From Bacteroidales bacterium (lineage in GTDB: Bacteria; Bacteroidota; Bacteroidia; Bacteroidales; F082), in assembly GCA_029983675.1 (NCBI GenBank), contig JASBYY010000046.1, positions 1 through 22,804 on the forward strand: 22,804 bases of DNA. Reading direction: 5' to 3'. The translations under genes and the position numbers were made by a program. Below, one piece after another: positions 14,843-21,853 of this stretch (position 1 is its first letter; the number at the start of each line of letters is the position of its first letter). Below the pieces are notes generated by a model. The model searched no databases. It was not told where the DNA came from and worked only from the letters and a program-made list of their open reading frames with translations.

Positions 14843-16273
14843 TTATTGAATCAAGACCTGATAATGCTTGTAACGCTCCACAACATCTTCGACAAAGTTG
14901 CAAGTCTCTACACCACGCGCATAGCCGTTCCTACACACCGAATCCTTGTAATACTGCGGTTTCGACTTGTTCAGCATGAAATAATCCACATTGTCGGTCC
15001 AGACATCGGGATCACGGCCGTATTTTTCGGCAAGGCGGCGTGCATCCAGCACATGGCCCAAGCCAGAGTTGTACGATGCCAGCACGAAGAGTTTCTTTTG
15101 AATGCTGTCGGTGATACTTTCGGGCAACGCACTTTCCAAAAACTGGAGCAGCTTTCCTCCGGCAGCAATTTGTTCTTCGGCGGAAGACACATAGCTGACC
15201 CCATAGCGTTCCATCACTACGGGCATGAGCTGCATCAGCCCGTATGCCCCGCGGCCGCTTTCCAAATCCGGAACAAACTTCGACTCCTGATATATCAAAG
15301 AGGCAAGCAGCCGCCAATCCCAGCCGATATCAGCCGCCACCTTCTTAATTTCAGCATCGATGTCCGAAATGCGTCCAATGTGTATGCCATTGGATGTTGC
15401 TAACGCATTTTTCTCACCTTTGAAATATTTGTAAAATGCACCCCTCATCTTTTGCTGCTGGAAGCCGTCGAGCCATTCATTCACGGCATAAAGCATGGTA
15501 GAGTCGTTGTTGTGGTTGCGCAACGCCCATACAATCGGTCGCTCAAAGCTCACAGGAAGTTTGATGTCAATGTCCCCGGCGGTCTTGGCGGCAGCCCGGG
15601 CAATATGCTCCTCCGCCACCGTGTAGTCTATCTCTTTATCCGAGACCATCTGTATCAGCTCAAGCGTATTCAAGGTATCGACTTCGACAACATAAATGGT
15701 ATCGCCGATTTCATCGGACAGATGTTGAAGCTGCATAACCATACCGCTGCCCTTGGGCACATAAACCGTTTTTCCGCCAAGGTCGAGTGTCGAGCGAAGC
15801 AGTTGATTCTCCACCTCGTCGCCGGTTGACATATCGTGCCATTTGCTCGGCAAACGCTGCACGAGCACACTGCGTTGCAACAAAATGGGATTGGAGAGCA
15901 GGTAACGTTGCTTGTTGGCCTTTGTGCTACTGATGCCGGTAGCCAGCAAATCGACATCGCCTTTTTCAAGCCATTTGTAACAACTATCGATATTGTCGTT
16001 GACACGAAGTTCCAACTTCAAATCCAGCGTGTTGCACAAGTCGCGCAACAATTCGTACTGAAAGCCCGACGGTTTGCCGTCGTACATGCTGTAATTGAGC
16101 AGACCGCAATCGGTTACGGCAATCAGCGTTCCCCGATTCTTGATCATATCCTTTTCGCACAATGTATCGGTCTCCTGCCCATACTGTCCCCTTCCAGTGC
16201 CCCAAAAGCCACATTGACACAGGAAAAAAGGCATGACCAACAAAACCGATCGGATTAAGTTTTTGAGTTTCAT
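14843..16273 (-). CDS. mltF: MltF-like membrane-bound lytic transglycosylase
   Basis: About 476 residues from ATG 16273 (an ATG at 16285 adds four residues). Signal peptide MKLKNLIRSVLLVMPFFLCQCG ends in two cysteines, an imperfect lipobox, so lipidation is probable but not certain. Domain 1 (about 45-285) is a solute-binding protein family 3 fold (NRGTLIAVTDCGLLNYSMYDGK, GDVDLLATGISST, KEIDYTVAEEHIA). Domain 2 (about 300-460) is a lysozyme-like transglycosylase with catalytic Glu330 in SLIYQESKF, then GAYGLMQLMP and ASYNSGLGHV. This domain pair is that of E. coli MltF, which cleaves peptidoglycan between MurNAc and GlcNAc and is controlled by muropeptide binding. Family and fold are clear; the binding-domain ligand is not. 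The barrel gene follows by 14 bp. Confidence 0.9.
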   Translation of the reverse strand: MKLKNLIRSVLLVMPFFLCQCGFWGTGRGQYGQETDTLCEKDMIKNRGTLIAVTDCGLLNYSMYDGKPSGFQYELLRDLCNTLDLKLELRVNDNIDSCYKWLEKGDVDLLATGISSTKANKQRYLLSNPILLQRSVLVQRLPSKWHDMSTGDEVENQLLRSTLDLGGKTVYVPKGSGMVMQLQHLSDEIGDTIYVVEVDTLNTLELIQMVSDKEIDYTVAEEHIARAAAKTAGDIDIKLPVSFERPIVWALRNHNNDSTMLYAVNEWLDGFQQQKMRGAFYKYFKGEKNALATSNGIHIGRISDIDAEIKKVAADIGWDWRLLASLIYQESKFVPDLESGRGAYGLMQLMPVVMERYGVSYVSSAEEQIAAGGKLLQFLESALPESITDSIQKKLFVLASYNSGLGHVLDARRLAEKYGRDPDVWTDNVDYFMLNKSKPQYYKDSVCRNGYARGVETCNFVEDVVERYKHYQVLIQ

Positions 16274-16457
16274 TCCGATAGCCATTTTGAGGCCGTAAAG
16301 GTAGAAAAAAAACTTTCACGAACAGATAACCGTCTGTTTCCGATGCGAAAACACCTTTGGTTTTGGCTTTTCAACGACTTTTTTTGCCGTTTAAGTAAAA
16401 TAATCCGCCTGTCAATGGCGAAATTGTCTATTTTCGCTTCCAATATTTTGAAATAAA

Positions 16458-17747
16458 ATGGCAAGGAAAATACAGGATAACAGCTTTCTGTACTCGATAC
16501 TACGGCCTTATGTCGATATGCACGCCCGCCATTCCTACCGTCGCTTCGAGGTGCACGGCGAAGATGCGCTTCCCAAAGACGGCTCGCTGATATTCGGCAT
16601 CAACCACAGCAACACGCTGATGGATGCGCTCGTCATTCTGGCGACCAGCAACCACAAGAAGGTTTTCATGGCGCGAGGCGACATCTTCAAGAATCCCACC
16701 GTTGCCAAGATTCTAAACTTCCTGCGCATCCTTCCCCTTTTCCGCATCCGCAATGGAATCGCTGCGGTCAGAAACAACTCTGAAACCATCGACAGGGCCG
16801 TGGATGTGGTGCACGACCGTGTGGGACTGTATCTGTTTCCCGAAGGGCAGCACCGCACCAAGCATTCTTTGCTGCGTTTGAGCAAGGGCATTTTTCATAT
16901 CGCCATGGATGCCAACATGCAGTTTGGCAAGGAGAAACCCGTCTATATCGTCCCAACTGCCATAGAATACGGCGACTATTTCCGTTTTCGCACCACGGTA
17001 TTGGTGAATTACGGCAACGCCATCAACGTGACGGACTTCATCCAAAACAGCACAGAGGAAAACGAAGCCGTGCTCATGAACCAGCTCAAGGAACAGCTTT
17101 TCGACCGCATCTCCGAACTGTTCACCTTTATTCCCGACGATGAAGATTACGATGCCATCTGGGAAATCGTGAAAATGAAAAATGAAAAGCGTGTCGGCGG
17201 ACTGTATCGAAAAATGCTGCGCAACCGCGCCACCGTGGAAAAGGTGTTGCAATACCGCAAGGATCATCCTGAAGAGGCGCAACAGCTTTTTGAAAAGGTG
17301 AACCGCTTTTCCGACAACCGCCGCCAAAACCGCATTTCTGTCACCTCAACAGCAAAAAAGCGTCCTTTCCTCAACGCTTTGTGGAAAATGCTGGTCATGG
17401 CTGCCGGTTTGCCCTATTTCGTCGCCTCCACATTGGCCACCGCCTTGGTGTGGCTCCCGAACTTCCTTATCAAGAGGAAACTGAAAGACCCCGCATTCGG
17501 CAACACGGTGACATTTTGCGTGCGCCTCCTGATTTTTCCGCCCATCGTCATTGCAGGTGCCATTGTCTCGTTCTGTATGCTGCCTTGGTACTGGGCGTTA
17601 TGCAGCTCGGTTTTGCTTGTTTTTGCCCACAACATGTTCATCGACTACCGCGAACTTTCACGCCGCTGCCTCTCCGACTTCAGGTGGTCTTTCAAAAGAA
17701 AACTGCGCAAGGAATACAACGACTTGCAACTGAACAAGCTGTTTTGA
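16458..17747 (+). CDS. 1-acyl-glycerol-3-phosphate acyltransferase family (PlsC-like) membrane protein
   Basis: A 429-residue protein. The N-terminal ~230 residues are a PlsC-type acyltransferase: NHSNTLMDALV holds the catalytic His and Asp, spaced H-x5-D rather than the classical H-x4-D; FPEGQHR at about 132-138 replaces FPEGTRS; FRIRNGIAAVRNN lies between. C-terminal hydrophobic helices at about 318-340 and 352-390 (VRLLIFPPIVIAGAIVSFCM, WYWALCSSVLLVFAHNMFI) should anchor it in the inner membrane. A basic tail follows (WSFKRKLRKEYNDLQLNKLF). It probably transfers an acyl chain to a lipid precursor; the long C-terminal half is seen in Bacteroidetes members that are not the housekeeping PlsC, so the acceptor is uncertain. 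It is monocistronic, divergent from mltF, and convergent with the T9SS cargo gene 107 bp away. Confidence 0.88.
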   Translation: MARKIQDNSFLYSILRPYVDMHARHSYRRFEVHGEDALPKDGSLIFGINHSNTLMDALVILATSNHKKVFMARGDIFKNPTVAKILNFLRILPLFRIRNGIAAVRNNSETIDRAVDVVHDRVGLYLFPEGQHRTKHSLLRLSKGIFHIAMDANMQFGKEKPVYIVPTAIEYGDYFRFRTTVLVNYGNAINVTDFIQNSTEENEAVLMNQLKEQLFDRISELFTFIPDDEDYDAIWEIVKMKNEKRVGGLYRKMLRNRATVEKVLQYRKDHPEEAQQLFEKVNRFSDNRRQNRISVTSTAKKRPFLNALWKMLVMAAGLPYFVASTLATALVWLPNFLIKRKLKDPAFGNTVTFCVRLLIFPPIVIAGAIVSFCMLPWYWALCSSVLLVFAHNMFIDYRELSRRCLSDFRWSFKRKLRKEYNDLQLNKLF

Positions 17748-17854
17748 TGATTGATTGTCAGGTCTGATTGATACATAATAAGCACCTTACGCCATCATCA
17801 TCCCCTACCAAGGACGCACCTTACAAAGACGAATCTCTCCGCCGGATGACGGCA

Positions 17855-19408
17855 TTATTCTTTCACCACCTTTTGGGAATAGGACTTGCCGTCTTCCAAG
17901 ATGACGCACAGCGTATAGTTACCTGCTGGCAGTTCAGACAGATCGATGTTTTCCAAACCGCTGCGCCACACGCCCAACACGCGGCCCTGCATGTCGTAGA
18001 GCGTGATGCGATCGGGCTTCACGTCGGGTGAGTAGTGGAAGGTCAACCGGTCATGAACAGGATTGGGATAGCAAATGTAAGGGCGAACTTGAATTTTAGA
18101 TTCCGGAAATGATAAAGTTCCGTCTTTAAAGATTCTGAGCACAAAAACACTTACTTTCGAACTTCCATATTTTACACAATTTCCCGTGACAAGGCATCCG
18201 CCTTCTATTGTTGCCGAAACGGAAAAAGGCTGAAAAATGGTCTCGCCATCTTGACAATACCGCTCCCAAATGGTATTGGCTTCACTATCTGTTTTAGTCA
18301 CCACAAAGCGGTTTGGTCCTTCTATTCCCATGCTATTCGGATCATAAACCCCATTACAGAAAAACAGGTCGCTTCCTTTTCTATCCATCCCTTTATTGGT
18401 GGCAATACTATACAAACTATCGTTTCCCACACCGCCTAACGATACGTGGGAGATGTTACCATCGGATTCCATTCTCATCATGGCCACCACCCTTTCCGTA
18501 CGAAAGCTATCGAGATACATTAAATCCGCATTGCATCCTAAAAGAATCGAAGCATCAGGATTCTGCGAAACAACTGTAGAATGAAAAAACGGGAAGTATA
18601 AGTTTCCCAAATCCGTTTTTACACGATCAGGCATGATTTGCTGTTGAACAACCTCAAAGCTATCGTTCATTCTAAGTATTCTGTTTTTGTCATTACCGCC
18701 TGCTCCGGCAATGGCATGCCCATAGTTTCCAGTGCCATCCTGATACTCGAACAAGCTGCCTTGAGGACCTTCAAACAGAAAACACGCCTCCGGATATTCG
18801 TAATATGTGACCAGATTACCCTCGGATGTAAAACGAATGTAAAGACGATGCGTGCTATGCACAGCAGTCTTTACGTATGGGGCGGTACAATAAACAATAT
18901 CCCCGCTGCTGGTCATCATTGTCCTGACACCAAAAAAATATTTTTGGCAAGATTCAGGCATTTCGATTTCTTTCTGTCAAATCAGGTTGAGGTCATGGTC
19001 AAACTTGGCCAATAACGGCTTGTCATAATGCCGATCATTGTCATGGATTTTACCAACGGCAAGACAAAAATCAGCATTATCTGGGTCGATAAAAAGCCTA
19101 TTGATGGTGGAACGACGTCCTTCCTCCCCAACCGTCAACTCACCTAATAGCTCGCCTTTTGACGACAACTTGAACACCTTGGCGGGGAAAATGCTTTCTG
19201 ATTCGTATGTGTACCAATCTCTGCCCAAATCACAAGCAGAGACGAAATAAACGACTTGTCCCGATTCTCTTTCCATAAATTCCAAGACATCCGTTCCGGC
19301 AAAATTCCAGTTTTCAGGAACATTCCACTCATAGAAAAAACCCATCTGCTGCCCATGGCAGAAAATTTGAATGATAAATAAACAAAGAAAAAATGCTGTC
19401 TTTTTCAT
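17855..19408 (-). pseudogene. T9SS cargo protein interrupted by one in-frame TGA
   Basis: Two frames, 19408-18977 and 18961-17855, lie in the same register and are separated only by a TGA at 18979-18977 and five sense codons (QKEIE). Joined, they give about 517 residues. The N terminus has a signal peptide (MKKTAFFLCLFIIQIFCHGQ), the middle is a beta-propeller-like body (repeats such as GDIVYCTAP, GNLVTYYEYPEA, SLFEYQDGTGNYGHAIAGAGG), and the C terminus is a type A T9SS sorting domain (CYPNPVHDRLTFHY, ITLYDMQGRVLGVW, LSELPAGNYTLCVI, QKVVKE). The break reads DLNLI-stop-QKEIEMPE; a TGG-to-TGA change would restore Trp. The downstream part lacks a signal peptide and could not be exported alone. 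Alternatives are a sequencing error or recent nonsense mutation. I saw no sign of recoding. The body function is unknown. Confidence 0.82.
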
Positions 19409-19462
19409 ATTACAATAGGAATAAATTGACATAGATTCAACTGGTAAAGTTATAAAAGAAAA

Positions 19463-19654
19463 AGAAGCTGTTTTGAAATCTTACAACAAAGTTATTTTTC
19501 AACTATTCGGGTTTTTTGTTTTCGGTTGGTTTGATGCACCGCATTGGCTCTTTTTGCCCATCATCTCGCTCACATAGCAGGCTATGCTATGCTCCAAGCT
19601 GAGCAAAATGACCTCAAATTTCCTATCAACCCGAAACCACTCGAAACAGCTTCT
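19463..19654. mobile_element. MITE-like element, copy 2 (192 bp, no coding capacity)
   Basis: Left end AGAAGCTGTTTTGAAAT (19463-19479) and right end CTCGAAACAGCTTCT (19640-19654) are inverted copies over about 14 bp with one mismatch. The segment 19480-19562 matches the left part of copy 1: CTTACAACAA, GTTTTC-GTTG-TTTGATGC, GCATTGGCT and TTTTGCCCAT are shared with small changes. The right part differs from copy 1, lacks its REP-like hairpins, and holds a small palindrome CATAGC-AG-GCTATG. Flanks are A-rich on both sides and show no TA duplication. The element lies 55 bp upstream of the T9SS cargo gene start. Confidence 0.6.
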
Positions 19655-19720
19655 AAAAATCAATGCAAAATTAGTTATTCTCGGGAGAATAAGCCTCCTT
19701 TATTCACTTTTTGAATCTTT

Positions 19721-19748
19721 TTTGGGAGTTGCCAACTCAACTCCCAAA
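19721..19748. repeat. Inverted repeat downstream of the lipoprotein gene
   Basis: TTTGGGAGTTG and CAACTCCCAAA form a perfect 11-bp stem with a 6-base loop, 49 bp beyond the stop of the minus-strand lipoprotein gene. On that strand no T-tract follows, so it is a hairpin that may stabilise the 3' end rather than a textbook intrinsic terminator. Confidence 0.55.
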
Positions 19749-19796
19749 GAAAGAAATCGCACTTCTAATTTGATTTAGGATGATAAAATTTCGTTT

Positions 19797-20831
19797 TTAA
19801 ACATTTGGGCTAGTCGGAGTACAATTTGGTTTAGCATGAAGAACTTGAAAATGCCATACCCATGGTAAACATGGAGTATGATGACCATTGATGAAGTTAT
19901 AACTATTAGCCATGTGATAAATCTCATACCATAAAGGTAAGTGATCAGAAGGGTGAGTTGGCAGAAAATCATCATAATCCTTCCATAACGTTCTAGCTTG
20001 ATTATAGTAATATAGGATCTCAGAATGAGACAAACATACAAGATTTTGATTTGGTTCCCATGAAACATAAAGTTTATATCCGCAAGGACTTGTAGGATCT
20101 ACCATGTTTTCATTATAGGATTTTTTATATGACCTATCATGTTCTGTGAAATATATTCTGCCGTTTTGGCATTTATATTCTCCAGAATTCGTATTCAACA
20201 TGTCAGCAATAATATCCGGGGCACCAAATAAACCAATCGAATGTCCATCACAAGTGCCTCCTCCATTTGTTGGGCGCCAAGCAGAATACGTTGCAGATGT
20301 TGGATCTTTTCCAGAAAACCCTCTTGTCACCAAGACAGTTTCTACCTCTCCTTTTTCACTATTTCGATTCTGTTTTTCAAGCAAATTACATGTTATGCCA
20401 TAAATACTTTTTTCGGGTAAAACTGATTGTTGATATGTATTTATTACCGATTGAAATATTGAATTATAGGTGACCGCTAAATCTGAAAGATCAATCTGCT
20501 CATTGGTCAAGTTGATATTGGCGTAAAGCGTATCGATATTGAAAGTGTCTGTAGCATAATTAGCATCTCCAAAATCGAAATTAAGCAAGTTACTTAAATC
20601 GTTTTGAGCTGTAGTAACATCTATCACCTCTGATCCTCTTTGGGCATTAATAAGACGTTTCTTAAACGAAATCAAATACTCATCCATGTTTTCAGGACTT
20701 TGTGAAACTAAATCTTCTGAGGAATTGGTGTGCCAAACCTTATCGCTGTCCTTCTTGCAGGACACGATGGCGACAGCAGTTGCCGCCGCTACCAGTAATG
20801 CAGCAATGATGAAAAATCTACTTTTTTTCAT
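19797..20831 (-). CDS. Lipoprotein of unknown function, paralogue of the left-edge gene
   Basis: A 344-residue protein. The signal peptide MKKSRFFIIAALLVAAATAV ends in VSC (Cys25) and is followed by KKDSDK, so it is a lipoprotein. The central part is Asn/Tyr-rich. It contains GGGTCDGHSIGLFGAPDIIA, which lines up with GKCDGTPGSGADEQIERK in the gene at 1-736; four more cysteines in the second half (KCQNG, PCGYKL, LVCLSHSE, TPCLPW) could form disulfides. The first ~80 bp of coding sequence and the spacer upstream are nearly identical to the left-edge paralogue, yet the rest has diverged and is AT-rich (about 35% GC in one sampled line, against about 57%). No function recognised; a role at the cell surface is an inference from lipidation. 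Confidence 0.82.
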   Translation of the reverse strand: MKKSRFFIIAALLVAAATAVAIVSCKKDSDKVWHTNSSEDLVSQSPENMDEYLISFKKRLINAQRGSEVIDVTTAQNDLSNLLNFDFGDANYATDTFNIDTLYANINLTNEQIDLSDLAVTYNSIFQSVINTYQQSVLPEKSIYGITCNLLEKQNRNSEKGEVETVLVTRGFSGKDPTSATYSAWRPTNGGGTCDGHSIGLFGAPDIIADMLNTNSGEYKCQNGRIYFTEHDRSYKKSYNENMVDPTSPCGYKLYVSWEPNQNLVCLSHSEILYYYNQARTLWKDYDDFLPTHPSDHLPLWYEIYHMANSYNFINGHHTPCLPWVWHFQVLHAKPNCTPTSPNV

Positions 20832-20923
20832 TTGATAATAATTATTTTATGGTTAAACTAAATTGAATTAATCGTTCACTGTAAACTCGCCGTAATACCC
20901 GTCCCCGTCGGGCAGCATGAAAG
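20749..20923. repeat. Duplicated leader cassette, copy 2
   Basis: This stretch covers the signal-peptide codons of the lipoprotein, its upstream spacer and the last codons of a DUF3244-like gene. By eye it matches 651-823 at roughly 85-90%, with blocks such as CAGGACACGATGGCGACAGC, TTTCATTTGATAATAATT and TTGAATTAATCGTTCACTGT. Similarity stops abruptly on both sides. Confidence 0.75.
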
Positions 20924-20927
20924 CAGG
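20868..20927 (-). pseudogene. Remnant of a DUF3244-like gene (C-terminal codons only)
   Basis: Read on the minus strand, this gives FMLPDGDGYYGEFTVND and a TAA stop, against FTLPNGDGYYGEFTVND and TAA in the intact gene at 769-1134. Upstream in this frame a TGA appears after only about five more codons, so nothing but the tail of the gene is left. It sits just upstream of the lipoprotein gene, in the same place as the intact gene beside the left-edge paralogue. Confidence 0.8.
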
Positions 20928-20936
20928 CGCGACGTG

Positions 20937-20981
20937 TCATGCTCAAAGAAAAGCAAAGACGACGCCTCCCTTTGAGCATGA
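20937..20981. repeat. 12-bp inverted repeat between lipoprotein genes
   Basis: TCATGCTCAAAG (20937-20948) and CTTTGAGCATGA (20970-20981) are exact reverse complements with a 21-base spacer. It lies 26 bp beyond the stop of the small lipoprotein gene on the minus strand and may be its hairpin terminator, although no T-tract follows. It also marks where the DUF3244 remnant ends. Confidence 0.5.
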
Positions 20982-21006
20982 AACTATTACAACGCGCTAT
21001 GTACCG

Positions 21007-21339
21007 TCACTCCGCCAAGCGCCAGGTTCGGTGATAATAATGCCCCTTTGTGTCCAGTACATCCGTATAATTTGCACAATCACCATACACAATGCCATAA
21101 AAGCTCCTGTCGTCACCGTCGAACAGAACTTCTAACGGAATGGAAGTAATTTCAGATGAAATGGATTTGAGCACTTTCAGGGAATCCAGTGCGGATGGAA
21201 AGTCGGTACCGATTCTATCCACATATTCAAGGGTTTCCTGCGGATTGTCTTTAATCTTGATGCCGGTCAGATCAATATTATCCTTTCCGCATGAGATCAG
21301 GAAAAAAGCGACCAAGGTTGAAAACAATAGCTTTTTCAT
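21007..21339 (-). CDS. Small lipoprotein of unknown function
   Basis: A 110-residue protein from ATG 21339 (MKKLLFSTLVAFFLISCGKD); an in-frame ATG at 21354 is possible, but the inner start has the purine-rich GGGAGATGAC just upstream and gives a clean signal peptide. Lipobox LISC is followed by GKDN. The mature part (about 90 residues) has DLTGIKIKDNPQETLEYVDR, a helical middle and a C-terminal YGDCANYTDVLDTKGHYYHR. It lies 113 bp downstream of another small lipoprotein and ends before the DUF3244 remnant. No family recognised. Confidence 0.7.
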   Translation of the reverse strand: MKKLLFSTLVAFFLISCGKDNIDLTGIKIKDNPQETLEYVDRIGTDFPSALDSLKVLKSISSEITSIPLEVLFDGDDRSFYGIVYGDCANYTDVLDTKGHYYHRTWRLAE

Positions 21340-21452
21340 AATGTCATCTCCCATTTGATAACCATTTCCTTCCTATTAATTTCAGTTCCAAGGCTTTGGG
21401 GGAAATTGGCATTTTCTCTCATTAGCCAAAATCCTCCCTTCATACATAAGAA

Positions 21453-21848
21453 TCATTCAATAATAAGCTTCGTATCCGTCCGTGTCTGTCCATTAAACTC
21501 ATACTGGAAACGTTTGATCTTATCATTACAACCTTTCCGTTCAACTATTATCTCAGAAATTGTGTCAATATACTGCGTGTTCTCAACATACAAAATATGG
21601 TTTGGCGATTCTTTTTCAAACACGACAAACGCTGAATAATTATTGGAAACATCCAACTTTCCAATAATTACTGTGTCGATGATGACTGAAAGATTATTTC
21701 TGTCCGTCCGTACTGCTTTAAGGGTCTCGGAATTGGTAAGATTAGGATAATTTACAGTAATCCCTGCAACCTGATACGGTTCCTTACAGCAAGAAGTATA
21801 AAGCAACGAACTAATGACTATCGAAAAAACAGTTACAATGGTTTTCAT
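21453..21848 (-). CDS. Small lipoprotein directly downstream of the T9SS protease
   Basis: A 131-residue protein from ATG 21848 (MKTIVTVFSIVISSLLYTSC); the longer frame would start with TTG and overlap the protease stop. The lipobox YTSC is followed by CKEPYQVAG. The mature part is beta-rich (NLSVIIDTVIIGKLDVSNNYSAFVVFEKES, HILYVENTQYIDTISEIIVE) and ends QTRTDTKLIIE. It begins 5 bp after the stop of the serine protease gene, so it is certainly in the same transcript. A partner role such as inhibitor or surface anchor is possible because of that coupling, but nothing in the sequence proves it. Confidence 0.75.
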   Translation of the reverse strand: MKTIVTVFSIVISSLLYTSCCKEPYQVAGITVNYPNLTNSETLKAVRTDRNNLSVIIDTVIIGKLDVSNNYSAFVVFEKESPNHILYVENTQYIDTISEIIVERKGCNDKIKRFQYEFNGQTRTDTKLIIE

Positions 21849-21853
21849 ATTAA

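Noticed and set aside
16274..16457. Promoters between mltF and the acyltransferase gene
   Set aside because: Near-matches to TAnnTTTG occur in both directions (TACCTTTA, TATTTTCG) but each has a mismatch and no TTG at the right spacing, so I do not list them.
17734..17747. AAGCTGTTTTGA at the end of the acyltransferase gene resembling a MITE end
   Set aside because: It is the coding sequence for the final residues and stop, has no flanking inverted partner, and matches only 12 bases.
17748..17854. Terminator between the convergent acyltransferase and T9SS cargo genes
   Set aside because: No stem with a T-tract could be found by eye in this 107-bp gap.
18977..18979. TGA as a recoded (selenocysteine or read-through) codon
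   Set aside because: I saw no convincing stem-loop just downstream and the context favours a lost tryptophan; secreted beta-propeller-like proteins are not known selenoproteins.
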